The position numbers and the translations under genes were made by a program. Below are positions 30,115 to 39,074 of a stretch of DNA of 64,000 nucleotides, piece by piece (positions within the stretch are counted from its first letter, which is position 1; every line of letters starts with the position of its first letter). The DNA comes from a virus. The stretch lies in the IMG/VR virus record IMGVR_UViG_3300046810_000166, positions 29,689 to 93,688 of that record, one strand, 5' to 3'. The notes below the pieces were generated by a model that worked only from the letters and a program-made list of their open reading frames with translations, did not search any database and had not been told where the DNA came from.

Positions 30115-31320
30115 TCAGGTGAGCGAAATGCGCAGGTTGCGCAGGCGCGGACGCGCTGCCGGGGTGCCGTTCAGCACCAGCTTGAAGCGCAGTTTCGCCT
30201 CGGTGACGCCGGTGGCCTTGAACGAGTACTCGTACAGGTTATTGCCCAGCGGGACCGGGGCCACGTCTGCGACCAGCTGCACCCATGCGTCGCCGGCATC
30301 GGCGCCGCTGTACCACGCCGTAAAGCTGGCGCCGGACGGCACGATGCCGTCGATCAGCAGCTTGATGTTGGTGCCGGTGACATCGGCCTGCATCACCGGG
30401 GTGACGTAGTCGGCGGTCGCGGCGACCGCGCCGGCGCCCAGCTGGCTGCCCGGCTGCAGGACTGCGCTGTGCGAGGCCACCGCGTTCAGCGCGGCCTTGA
30501 TGCCCACGTTGCCGCTGATCTTGGCGCCCAGCGAGATCACCTGCCCCGGTGCGGCGTTGTAGACGGTGCCGTCCGGCAGGGTCAGCACGTAGTTGCCGAC
30601 CGCGCCCGGCAGCGGCGAATCGATGATGCCGGCCACCTGCAGTTCGCTGACGTTGGCCACGGCGACGGTGCCGAGGTCGATCAGGCGCGAGGTTTCGGTG
30701 TAGCGCATCGCCAGCAGGCGGAAGGTCAGGTCGCGGTCCTGATGCGGGGTCCACGTCGAGGCGTTCGAGGACGACAGCATGACGCCCACTTGGAAGGGCT
30801 GCACGGTCACCCAGCGCGCCGAGGAGGAGTCGTACTTGCCCAGCTCGGCCACGCCCACCGCCGGCACCGCGTCGTTGGTCAGCACCACGATCGCATACTC
30901 GACGTTCGGCGCCAGCGCCACCGGGGCAGCAAACATGAAGCGGTTCATCGCGTTCGGCGTCATCGCGCTGGCCTGCATGATCGACTCGCCCAGCACCACC
31001 TGCGACGGCACGCCATAGCCGGTTTCGCGCAGCTGCACGCGCACCGGCTTGGTGCCGATCGCGGTCATGAACACGTCCACGCCCGGCACCTGCTCGGGGC
31101 TGTTCAGCGTGAAGGTCTGCGCCAGCGGGTCGTAGCGGTTGATGATGGTGGTGGTCAGCTTCTGCAGCACCGAGTCGGTGATGGTGCCATCGCCGACGAA
31201 CATGGCGCCACCAAGGCTGCCCTGCTCGCCCAGCACGCGCACCTCCTTGCGGCCGGCCGGAACGTTGGCCGGAATCGTGAACTTGCCGGTGATGCGGCCG
31301 TTGTTATCTGCTTTCAACAT
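30115..31320 (-). CDS. Tail/baseplate adhesin, DUF4815-associated
   Basis: 401 aa. Beta-rich: NRYDPLAQTFTLNSPEQVPGVDVFMTAIGTKPVRVQLRETGYG and repeated VGVMLSSSNASTWTPHQDRDLTFRL. This is the kind of region that follows the DUF4815 domain in single large proteins of other phages; here it is a separate gene right after it. The C-terminus (LRFKLVLNGTPAARPRLRNLRISLT) looks like a jelly-roll strand set. Probably a virion surface protein. Confidence 0.6.
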   Translation of the reverse strand: MLKADNNGRITGKFTIPANVPAGRKEVRVLGEQGSLGGAMFVGDGTITDSVLQKLTTTIINRYDPLAQTFTLNSPEQVPGVDVFMTAIGTKPVRVQLRETGYGVPSQVVLGESIMQASAMTPNAMNRFMFAAPVALAPNVEYAIVVLTNDAVPAVGVAELGKYDSSSARWVTVQPFQVGVMLSSSNASTWTPHQDRDLTFRLLAMRYTETSRLIDLGTVAVANVSELQVAGIIDSPLPGAVGNYVLTLPDGTVYNAAPGQVISLGAKISGNVGIKAALNAVASHSAVLQPGSQLGAGAVAATADYVTPVMQADVTGTNIKLLIDGIVPSGASFTAWYSGADAGDAWVQLVADVAPVPLGNNLYEYSFKATGVTEAKLRFKLVLNGTPAARPRLRNLRISLT

Positions 31321-31336
31321 GGTCTATGTGCTCCGC

Positions 31337-33325
31337 TTAGACTGCGACCGGCGCCACCGGGATGCCGTCGAAGGTGATGGTGGAAAGATTCTCGTTCGGC
31401 GAGAAGCCGTCGATGGAGAAGGTCACGTCGATCTGGCGGATGTACTGCGCCGCGCGCGTGGAGCTCGACACCACCTTCGTGGTTGTGGTGGTCCCCAGCA
31501 CCTCCTTGAGCACGCCCGAGCCCTGATACAGCACGGCGGTGGCATCGCTGGTGAACACGCTATGGCTTTCCGTGTAGTGGTCCGCCGGCGGGTTCAGCAC
31601 CAGCGTGGCCGGGATCGGGTCGAAGGCGCTGTAGGGGTTCACGGCCATCGAGCCGGTGCGCGCGGTCTGCTCCAGCACCGGGGTGATGTTGGCGTTCAGC
31701 GCCACCGGGCGCACCACATCGTTGCTCAGGCGAGTGAAGGTGCCAGTGATCGGCAGCACCAGCTCGCCGCCGACGATCGCGGCGGTCTGCGCCACGCCGG
31801 CATCGCGCAGGCTGTCGTTGGTGAAGGGGTCGACAAACAGGCCCTTCTTGGCCGCCGCAGAGCGCGAGTTCGCGTCCGCCGTCAGGCGCTGCTGGGCGAT
31901 CAGATCGGTCAGCACGTCGAGGCGCGCGCCCAGCTGCTCGATGTCGCTCATGGGCACCACGCGCGAGCCATCCTGCTGGATGGTGGTGGTGTCGTCCCAA
32001 TTCTGGTCCACGCGGGCGATCGGCAGGTACAGCGACGGCACCTGCGGCGCCACCGGGTAGAAGTCGGTAGAGGTGCCGGCGATCCACTGGAACGAGCCGT
32101 CCTGCGTGATGCACAGGCGGTCGATGCGCGGCAGCTTGACCTCATACGAGGTCAGGATCAGGGAGCCCGCCACGGCGCCGGCGACGGTGAAGCCGGTGCC
32201 GTCCACATCGGTCGGCGCGACCGTGGTGATGTAGCGGTAGATCGCCTTGTAGCTCGAACCGATGTTCGGCTCGACGCCATCGAGCGACCAGTCGATCTTT
32301 TGGCCGGTCAGCTTGTAGTCGACGCCCACGGTGTAGGTGGTGCCGCCGGTGAAGCCCGACAGGTCCGCATTGGGCGCACCGCCCTGATTGATCGCCACCA
32401 GCTCAACGATCGAGCCGTCCGGCAGCGGATCTTGGGAGCCGAGGAACGAGCCATGGATGATGTCGGCGACCTTCTGCGCGGTGATGCGCACCTGCGTGAT
32501 GCGGTTGACCGGGGTGCGGTCAAAGGTAACGCGCTGCGCAGCCACGCCGGCGGACAGCCACGGCTCGGAGTCGATCAGGCGCAGCTCGGGCGCGGCCGGG
32601 TAAGGCAGGCGGCGCGAGGTCGGCAGCTCGACGGCATAGCCGTTCACGCGGGCCGAGCCCGAGTCGATGCTGTACTGCTGGACGCCGCCGCTGTCGGCCA
32701 GTTTGGTGACTTTCAGGCCCGACACGACATAGTCGCCGCCGGTGGAGTCGCGGTCATAGCGCGCGATCGCCTGCGACACGGAATCCAGCTCGGGCGGGGT
32801 GACCTTGACGCGCATGACGCCATAGTCGGCGGTGTAGACCGGGTAGAACTCGCCGGCTTGGCCATCGCTCGAACCGGCAGCCTGCCAGCCCCACGAAGTG
32901 GCCACCTGCAGGCGGCCGGCGCCCGGCTCCTGATAGTTGCGCACTTCCTGCGCCGGATCGCGCAGCGACGGGTCTTGCAGCTCGGTGACGGTGGTGTCGA
33001 GCAGGTAGATGCCGATGATGACGGTCTTGTCGATCGGGATGGAGAACTGCTTTGCGTCGATGGTGCGCACGGTGCCGCGCAGGTAGACCGAGCCGGCAGC
33101 GCACTGCGCCGCGCCGGTGACCGGGTCGAGCACCAGCTGGCCGTCCTTGATCAGGTCACCATCCTTGAAGATGGCGTCGGCCACGCGCTTGAGGCGATCG
33201 ATCGATGAGGACTGGATCTCGTTGAGCTCGGCGCCCTGCAGGACGTAGCCCGAGCGGAACATCAGGCGCTCGTAGTTCTTCGAGGGGTCGAAGCGGTTGT
33301 AGTAGTGAAGAAGGCTATCGGCCAT
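31337..33325 (-). CDS. DUF4815-domain tail/baseplate protein
   Basis: 662 aa. The N-terminus YYNRFDPSKNYERLMFRSGYVLQGAELNEIQSSS is the hallmark of DUF4815, a family found in baseplate-distal tail proteins. The rest is beta-rich with many short loops. GAGGAAACC precedes the ATG. It lies between baseplate genes and fibres and probably connects them. Enzymatic motifs are not seen. Confidence 0.8.
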   Translation of the reverse strand: MADSLLHYYNRFDPSKNYERLMFRSGYVLQGAELNEIQSSSIDRLKRVADAIFKDGDLIKDGQLVLDPVTGAAQCAAGSVYLRGTVRTIDAKQFSIPIDKTVIIGIYLLDTTVTELQDPSLRDPAQEVRNYQEPGAGRLQVATSWGWQAAGSSDGQAGEFYPVYTADYGVMRVKVTPPELDSVSQAIARYDRDSTGGDYVVSGLKVTKLADSGGVQQYSIDSGSARVNGYAVELPTSRRLPYPAAPELRLIDSEPWLSAGVAAQRVTFDRTPVNRITQVRITAQKVADIIHGSFLGSQDPLPDGSIVELVAINQGGAPNADLSGFTGGTTYTVGVDYKLTGQKIDWSLDGVEPNIGSSYKAIYRYITTVAPTDVDGTGFTVAGAVAGSLILTSYEVKLPRIDRLCITQDGSFQWIAGTSTDFYPVAPQVPSLYLPIARVDQNWDDTTTIQQDGSRVVPMSDIEQLGARLDVLTDLIAQQRLTADANSRSAAAKKGLFVDPFTNDSLRDAGVAQTAAIVGGELVLPITGTFTRLSNDVVRPVALNANITPVLEQTARTGSMAVNPYSAFDPIPATLVLNPPADHYTESHSVFTSDATAVLYQGSGVLKEVLGTTTTTKVVSSSTRAAQYIRQIDVTFSIDGFSPNENLSTITFDGIPVAPVAV

Positions 33326-33332
33326 GGTTTCC

Positions 33333-33815
33333 TCAGAAGGTGACGACGAACTCGAACGACTGGCGCACGGCCGCGTTACGGGTGAATTTCTGGACGCGCT
33401 CCAGCGCCAGCATCTGGCCGGTGTTTTCCAGCTCGGCCAGCGTGAAATACTTCTGCCCCGGCGGCAGGCCTTCCTTGATCACCGTGCCGAGGAATACCGC
33501 GACCTCGCGGATGTCGCTCGCCGAGGCATCGGTGAAATCAAAGTTGAACCGCATATAGAGGTTGTTGGTCGGCGCCTCGCTGATGGAGAAGCGGCCGTTC
33601 GGGACGATGATGTCGCCCGCCGGATCGGGCTTGCAGTACAGGGTCTGCGTCACCTCGCGGCGGCCGATCTCCGACTCAAGGCCCTCGGCCAGCGTCGATT
33701 CCGGCTCGGGCGTGAAATCCCACTCCTCGCGGCCGGTGCCCCATGCCATGTGCAGGGGCATGCTCCTGATGGCCATCGCGACGGCGGCGCGGCCCGAGTT
33801 GGTAAGAATTGCCAT
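33333..33815 (-). CDS. Baseplate/tail protein (160 aa)
   Basis: Begins MAILTNSGRAAVAMAIRSMPLHMAWG and contains NLYMRFNFDFTDASASDIREVAVFLGT, which resembles small baseplate-associated proteins adjacent to DUF4815 genes in other myophages. AAGGAG precedes the ATG by ten bases. First gene after a late promoter-like element. Confidence 0.6.
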   Translation of the reverse strand: MAILTNSGRAAVAMAIRSMPLHMAWGTGREEWDFTPEPESTLAEGLESEIGRREVTQTLYCKPDPAGDIIVPNGRFSISEAPTNNLYMRFNFDFTDASASDIREVAVFLGTVIKEGLPPGQKYFTLAELENTGQMLALERVQKFTRNAAVRQSFEFVVTF

Positions 33816-33839
33816 GTGGTAGAGCTCCTTTTACTGTTG

Positions 33840-33855
33840 AGTATGTAGTCACGAC
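33840..33855 (-). promoter_or_regulatory. Late-promoter-like element, copy 5
   Basis: Minus strand GTCGTGAC, TA, CATACT, overlapping the stop codon of the gpI-like gene (TCG TGA). Predicted start near 33833; leader of about 18 bases with AAGGAG. Confidence 0.7.
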
Positions 33856-35309
33856 TGCGGCTTGATGCCCTCGCCGGAAGGGGTTTCTTCGCCCCATCCG
33901 GTGGTGGTGTCTTGCGCCCATGGACCGGCGCCAGAGAAGCCCCACAGGCTGACTTCCGGGGCCGGGATCGACAGGGCCGAGTAGTGCACTTCCTCGATCG
34001 CCAGCGAGCCGATTTGCGTGGGCAGGCCCATATCGATCGGCCCGAAGGCCCGGATCTCCTCGATGCCGAAGGTGGCGCGTGCGCCGCTGAAATCCTCGAA
34101 CGACACCGACCCGGCCATCAGGGTGATGATCTCGTTGACCATGCCGAGGTAGATCCGGCCCTCGTAGTCCGACAGGCCGTGTACCGACAGCGTCATGAAG
34201 TCGGGCGGCTGAATCCAGTAGGAGCGCGGCAGCACCGCGTTGATGGCGCCCAGCGGATCGCTATCGGACAGCACCACGTTGGCGCGGCGGATGTTGCGGC
34301 GGGTGGCGTCGAACGAGGACGGGTTGGCCAGCGGGTCGTTGTTGTGCACCGTGATCAGCTGGGCCATCGCGACCTTCCAGTTCACGGCGGACGGCTCGCT
34401 GTCACCGAGGGCGAAGCCGTCGAGGCGGCCGTTCACGTCCGAGAAGGCCTGCAGGCTCATGGTGTGCGTCTGCGCGCTCAGCACCACCGGCTCGATCGTG
34501 GCGTCGACCGACAGGCGCGCATCGAAGCGCGGCGGCGCCACGATGACGCCGGCGGCGCGCGAACGCTCGACCACATTGAGAATTTCGGTCCAGTCCACCT
34601 CCTCGCTGGTGACCGGCTGGATTACGTTGTGGGTCCAGTAGGTGCCATCGGGGATGTGATCGTCGCCGTCGACCTTCGACTGGCTCAGCACGAAGGTGTT
34701 GCGCCATGGCTCATACAGCTCGACCGTGTGGCCGGTGGTGGCCTTGATCGCGTCCTCGATCGCGAGCTTGCTCACGCGCGGGCGCAGGGTTTCGGCGATG
34801 ATGCGCAGCCGGTAGACCTCATCCGGCTCGCCCTCGTTGCGCACCAGCCCGAAGTAGTCGCCCCACACGTCCAGCAGCTCATCGGTGGCGGTGCCGAGGT
34901 ACAGCTGGCGCAGCGCCGTCACCACGTCCTCCTGCGCGTCCTCCAGCACCACCGCGAAGGCGTCCAGCACGGACCACAGCAGCGAATCGTAGGCGCGCAA
35001 GGCGTCGCCGTTCGCGTCCGACTGGCGCGCGCTACCGGCCAGCAGGCTGTCGGCCGCGCGCTGGGCCATATCGAGGTTCAGGTAGACGATCTGGCAGCCA
35101 GCCTCCTCGATCAGGCCGGCCAGCTCGATCATGGTGCGATCGCGCAGCTCGATGGTGACCAGTTCCGCCCCGGCCTCGGTACCGAGCGTCAGCACGCGAT
35201 CGGCGACGCGCCACGTGGCGCGATCCGGGTGCTTGATGCGCAGCGCGATCTGCGCGTTCGGGTTCTTGTCGAAGGCGCTGTAGGTCGACCCGAGCAGGCG
35301 ATCAAGCAT
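33849..35309 (-). CDS. Tail protein I-like baseplate protein
   Basis: 486 aa. The segment LRQLYLGTATDELLDVWGDYFGLVRNEGEPDEVYRLRIIAETLRPRVSKLAIEDAIKATTG matches gpI/DUF2313-type proteins (compact wedge component after gpJ). The C-terminal 200 residues form an extra beta-rich part. It overlaps the J-like gene by eight bases, as in other myophages. Confidence 0.75.
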   Translation of the reverse strand: MLDRLLGSTYSAFDKNPNAQIALRIKHPDRATWRVADRVLTLGTEAGAELVTIELRDRTMIELAGLIEEAGCQIVYLNLDMAQRAADSLLAGSARQSDANGDALRAYDSLLWSVLDAFAVVLEDAQEDVVTALRQLYLGTATDELLDVWGDYFGLVRNEGEPDEVYRLRIIAETLRPRVSKLAIEDAIKATTGHTVELYEPWRNTFVLSQSKVDGDDHIPDGTYWTHNVIQPVTSEEVDWTEILNVVERSRAAGVIVAPPRFDARLSVDATIEPVVLSAQTHTMSLQAFSDVNGRLDGFALGDSEPSAVNWKVAMAQLITVHNNDPLANPSSFDATRRNIRRANVVLSDSDPLGAINAVLPRSYWIQPPDFMTLSVHGLSDYEGRIYLGMVNEIITLMAGSVSFEDFSGARATFGIEEIRAFGPIDMGLPTQIGSLAIEEVHYSALSIPAPEVSLWGFSGAGPWAQDTTTGWGEETPSGEGIKPQS

Positions 35310-36405
35310 TGGTCCACTCCACGGTCAGGGCGCCCAGCTTGAGCACTTCGCTGGCGCCGCACAGGATGTTCTCGTTGTTGTCGGCCGATACCTTGAGGAC
35401 GCCGGCCAGCGTCAGCGCCGCGTTGGTGAGCTGGGACACCTGCAGGATCTCGCCGGATGCGATCGCGTCGAACTGCGCGGCCAGCAGGGTGGCGATCTGG
35501 TTCTTCATGGAGGCCGTGCCGGTCAGCCCGGCCATCAGGGTGATGTGCAGCGCCACGTTGACCACGCGCTCGGTCATCGGCAGCACGCGCGCCTCGATGC
35601 CGGCGGCGACGTAGCCCTGCACCGCCGCGCCGTTGGCGTCGCGGTAGCCCTCCACCACGCGCTGCGCGGCCGCCAGCAGGTCATTGGAGGGCACGCCCGA
35701 GGAGCCGTACAGGTAGACATCGACCCGCCCCGGAATCTCGGCCACGCCCACGCGCGACACGTACTCGATCAGCTGGCCGGCGGCATTGGTGATGCGGGCC
35801 TGCTTGACGGCGTAGCGGATCGACTCGCTGGTGCCACGCGACAGGCTGCGGATGAACTCGGCGAAACGCGCCTTGCGCTCGGCCTCGGTCTGGCCATCGT
35901 TGCCGCTGGTGAAGGCCGGGTTGGCGAAGGTCGACCCGCCGGGGAAGGAAAAGCCCTCGGTGCCGGTGATCGCGTCGGCGCCGATGTTGCCCACCGAGCC
36001 CTCGGTGCTGCAGACCACCACCACGTTCGCGCTCATGGCGCCGACCGGCACATCGACGGCGCCGATGCTGGTGAATTTCAGGGCGCCGGCAGCGAAGACA
36101 GTGCCGGCCGGGACCACGAACGGGTCGAGCACCGGGCCGCCGAACTGCACCTGCACGGTGCCGCGCGCGGCGGCCGGGCCGACCAGCTCGAAATCGAAGG
36201 TCTTGTAGATGCTGGTCGGGATCGCATCGAGGGTGCCGGCCAGCATGCGCTGGTACAGCTCCTCCATTTCGATGGCGCCGGCCTCCAGCAGGGTGCGCAC
36301 GGCCGATCCGACATTGAAATCGGTGACCCGGCCCTGCGAGGCCTTCATCTGGTTGATCATGGCCGCCGTAATCGACGCCATGTCCTTGAGCTGGAAGGAC
36401 GACAT
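35302..36405 (-). CDS. Baseplate J/gp47-like protein
   Basis: 367 aa. FNVGSAVRTLLEAGAIEMEELYQRM, DFELVGPAAARGTVQVQFGG, VPAGTVFAAGALKFTS, GSVGNIGADAITG and ERKARFAEFIRSLSRGTSESIRYAVKQ are the standard sequence of features of the baseplate J family. It forms the wedge of the contractile baseplate with the W- and I-like neighbours. Confidence 0.92.
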   Translation of the reverse strand: MSSFQLKDMASITAAMINQMKASQGRVTDFNVGSAVRTLLEAGAIEMEELYQRMLAGTLDAIPTSIYKTFDFELVGPAAARGTVQVQFGGPVLDPFVVPAGTVFAAGALKFTSIGAVDVPVGAMSANVVVVCSTEGSVGNIGADAITGTEGFSFPGGSTFANPAFTSGNDGQTEAERKARFAEFIRSLSRGTSESIRYAVKQARITNAAGQLIEYVSRVGVAEIPGRVDVYLYGSSGVPSNDLLAAAQRVVEGYRDANGAAVQGYVAAGIEARVLPMTERVVNVALHITLMAGLTGTASMKNQIATLLAAQFDAIASGEILQVSQLTNAALTLAGVLKVSADNNENILCGASEVLKLGALTVEWTNA

Positions 36406-37019
36406 TAAATCACCGTAGAGAAGTTGAGCGGGCGCCCGGAAATGGGCACCACCTTGGCGTCGACGTGCAGCGCGTCACCCACCACCGTGGCCACGCACTC
36501 GGGCACCGTGCCCACGCGCGGGTCTTCCAGCAGCGCGGACCTGACGTACAGCGCTGCCAGCTGGGCCACGGCCGGGCCGAGCTTGCGGCCCTTGAGCTGC
36601 GGCGCGTAGTTGCCGAACTCGGGGTGGTAGGCCAGCTCGCGCTTGGCCACGTCGACGCGGGTTTTCAGGGCCTGCATCAGGTTGTCCATGCCGGCCACCA
36701 GCGCCAGATCGCCGCCGGCGCTCTGCAGCTGGCCGGCGCTGATGCGGATGTCGCGCCCGAACACGCCATCGGGGTCGGCCGACGCGCTCACGAAGGCATT
36801 GGCGGCCGGGATCTTGATCAGGTCACCGGCCACCAGCACGCCCTCGGCGCGCTCGGCCTCGGTCTTGACGATGTATGGCGGGCGCAGGCCGTTCAGGATG
36901 GCCAGATCGGCCCACACGGCAGCGGTGCCCAGCTCGCGCAGCGCGATGCGGCGCAGGTCGTCGCCAAAGCGGACCTCAGACAGCCGGACGCTGGGCGCCT
37001 GTTTTTCAAACGTAGGCAA
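36405..37019 (-). CDS. LysM-like plus baseplate W/gp25-like protein
   Basis: 204 aa from TTG 37019, with GGGGG upstream; no suitable ATG. Residues about 15-55 (FGDDLRRIALRELGTAAVWADLAILNGLRPPYIV) look like a LysM domain. The second half (FGRDIRISAGQLQSAGGDLALVAGMDNLMQALKTRVDVAKRELAYHPEFG) resembles gpW/gp25 wedge proteins. The fusion couples a tail-axis LysM-like module to a wedge module. It overlaps the upstream gene stop by 14 bases. Confidence 0.7.
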   Translation of the reverse strand: MPTFEKQAPSVRLSEVRFGDDLRRIALRELGTAAVWADLAILNGLRPPYIVKTEAERAEGVLVAGDLIKIPAANAFVSASADPDGVFGRDIRISAGQLQSAGGDLALVAGMDNLMQALKTRVDVAKRELAYHPEFGNYAPQLKGRKLGPAVAQLAALYVRSALLEDPRVGTVPECVATVVGDALHVDAKVVPISGRPLNFSTVI

Positions 37020-38208
37020 CGGACGCCCCCATGATCTTGGTTTGCGCGGCGCCGGCGATCGCCTTGTCCACGGCATCCGAGGAAATGCTGGCGCCGCCAG
37101 CGATCGCGTTCAGCATGCCGGCCACGTCCACCATCGGCGGCGGCGCCAGCACATCGACGGCGGCCAAGCTGGCCACGGCCGACTCGGCCTGCGCGCTCAT
37201 GGTGACGGGCGAGGCCGAGGCCGGGAACAGCTGCGGGAAGACGTTGGTGTCGGCGAATTCCGAGGCTGGGCGGCCAAACGAGGTCGAGGAGCAGTTCGAG
37301 GCGCCGTACAGGCTCGTATAGTCCGGCAGCATGTCCGGGCCCTTGATCGCATTGCTCAGCAGGCAGTGGGCGTTGTTCAGGGCGGACTTCACCTCCAGAA
37401 TGTCGCGCTTGACCGACAGCGGCAGGCCCTTGATCGAGGCCGCGATGCCCATCACGTTCGTGGACACCTTGGTCAGATCCTGCGTGATCTCCATCACCGG
37501 CTCCAGCGCGCTGTGGACCACGTTGTGGCCGGCGGCGGTCAGCTTGCGCACGCTATCGAGCCCGCTGGCGGTCAGCGCCAGCACGCCGCCCACGCCGGCC
37601 TTGAGCGGGCCCAGCGCGGTGGCCACGCCGCCCTTGAGGTTGGCGGCGAACTGGTTGATCTTGTCGATCGAGCGGTCCAGCGAGGACTTGGCAGCGCCCA
37701 AATTGCGCTTGCTCTCGGCCTGCAGTACCACGTCATCGGCCAGCTTGACCATGGCGATGCGATACTGCGACAGCAGAGGACGCGCGCGGTTGCGGCGCAG
37801 GTCGAACACCTGCGGGGCGACCACCCATGCGAATTCATCCAGCCCATCGGAGAAGATCAGCTTGATGCCATCCGGGTCTTTGCCCTCGGCGGCGACCTCC
37901 GCGCGCAGCTGGTGGAAGCGCTCGAACACGGTTTCATGCAGCTGCAGGAAGTGCTCGAAGCCATCCGGCAGGTTGCCGGCGCCCCAGCCGGTATGCCCCG
38001 AGATCGTGCAGGTGGCCAGCCCGGCGCCGCTGATGTCGGCCCACGCGCCGCCAAGGGTCTGCACCACGGCCATGTTGGACGGCTCCGAACGCGCCAGATC
38101 CTCCGGGCGGATCGCGAGCTGGAAAATGTCGGGCGCATCGCCCCGCACGGTGTCATGCAGGACGAAGGCGATTGGGCGGACGCTGGCGCGCTGGTCGGTC
38201 TTTGGCAT
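37006..38208 (-). CDS. Tail/baseplate structural protein
   Basis: 400 aa. The N-terminus (IFQLAIRPEDLARSEPSNMAVVQTLGGAWADISGAGLATCTISGHTGWG) has the 'RPEDL...' plus jelly-like pattern of proteins next to baseplate hubs. The middle is helical (AAKSSLDRSIDKINQFAANL). There is no ribosome site before ATG 38208. The ATG lies exactly seven bases after the hexamer of a late promoter-like element, so a leaderless mRNA is predicted. Confidence 0.6.
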   Translation of the reverse strand: MPKTDQRASVRPIAFVLHDTVRGDAPDIFQLAIRPEDLARSEPSNMAVVQTLGGAWADISGAGLATCTISGHTGWGAGNLPDGFEHFLQLHETVFERFHQLRAEVAAEGKDPDGIKLIFSDGLDEFAWVVAPQVFDLRRNRARPLLSQYRIAMVKLADDVVLQAESKRNLGAAKSSLDRSIDKINQFAANLKGGVATALGPLKAGVGGVLALTASGLDSVRKLTAAGHNVVHSALEPVMEITQDLTKVSTNVMGIAASIKGLPLSVKRDILEVKSALNNAHCLLSNAIKGPDMLPDYTSLYGASNCSSTSFGRPASEFADTNVFPQLFPASASPVTMSAQAESAVASLAAVDVLAPPPMVDVAGMLNAIAGGASISSDAVDKAIAGAAQTKIMGASVAYV

Positions 38209-38214
38209 GAACCC

Positions 38215-38230
38215 ATGGTGGAGTCACGAC
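38215..38230 (-). promoter_or_regulatory. Late-promoter-like element, copy 6 (leaderless type)
   Basis: Minus strand GTCGTGAC, TC, CACCAT, then six bases GGGTTC and ATG. The predicted transcription start coincides with the A of the start codon. Confidence 0.7.
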
Positions 38231-38252
38231 CGACCAGCCGGGAAGCCCTTGA

Positions 38253-39074
38253 TCAGCCCGGCGGGCCGGACTTGTCAGTGCCCGCCTTCACCAGCATGTG
38301 CTTATGGCTGATCAGCGAAATGCCGCCGCCGACCACATCGTCATGCGCCGTGACGCCAGCGCCCACATCGACACCTTCGCCCACCGTCAGGCCTCCATCG
38401 ATCGTCACGTTCCCGGTAAAGCGGGAACTCGCCGCATCGACCAGCGCCGATGGCGCCTTGATGCTGGCGGCGCCGCCAGCGTTGACCGTGACCTTGCCTT
38501 CGATGTCTGCCTGCAGGTCGGCCTTGCTGGTGATCGTGATTTTCCCGTCCGGCGCAATGTCAACCGCCGCTACGCCACCGGCCTGTTCGATGTGGATATG
38601 CACCTTCTGGTCGCGGTTCCGGCGCGGGGTGAACTTCCGGTGGTAGTCCTTGCCGGTCAGATCCTCATGCGCCGCGCTGGTGCCGATGCGCACGTAGGCG
38701 CCGGACGGGTGAAACCATTCGGCGTTCGCCTTCCCGTCCACCGTGTGGTAGAAGTCCGAGGGCGTGCGGTCCATCACCCGGTCATGGTCGGCGAACATCA
38801 GCTCGGAATCGGCCGGCTGCAGGAAGCCCTGCACCACCGGCACGCCGTCATAGTAGGCCACGCAGGCGATCAGCGCGCGCTCGCCGGCGGCCGGTACCGC
38901 GAGCGGGTTGGCGCCATTCTGGCCATCAGGGATCGCCTGCCCCACCCTGCCCGAGCTGGTGCTGGCGTGGGCGCCCATGACGCGCACGCCCGGCACGCGC
39001 CGGTTGTCGGCCAAGAACAGCAGGTCGACCTTGTTGGTTTCCGGGTGGTAGGCGGTGACGCGGGCGAGGTTCAT
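38253..39074 (-). CDS. Baseplate spike/assembly protein V-like
   Basis: 273 aa. ARVTAYHPETNKVDLLFLADNRRVPGVRVMG and VPAAGERALIACVAYYDGVPVVQGFL form the N-terminal OB fold. Repeated short strands (DIAPDGKITITSKADLQADIEGKVTVNAGGAASIKAPSALV) make the beta-helix spike. The C-terminal SLISHKHMLVKAG with HxH is the metal-binding tip. It pierces the host outer membrane. Confidence 0.85.
   Translation of the reverse strand: MNLARVTAYHPETNKVDLLFLADNRRVPGVRVMGAHASTSSGRVGQAIPDGQNGANPLAVPAAGERALIACVAYYDGVPVVQGFLQPADSELMFADHDRVMDRTPSDFYHTVDGKANAEWFHPSGAYVRIGTSAAHEDLTGKDYHRKFTPRRNRDQKVHIHIEQAGGVAAVDIAPDGKITITSKADLQADIEGKVTVNAGGAASIKAPSALVDAASSRFTGNVTIDGGLTVGEGVDVGAGVTAHDDVVGGGISLISHKHMLVKAGTDKSGPPG

Noticed and set aside
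28729-31377. Very long plus-strand reading frame opposite the fibre genes
   Set aside because: It is the antisense shadow of GC-rich codons; its translation is Arg/His/Gly-rich without structure, and the opposite strand encodes recognisable tail proteins.
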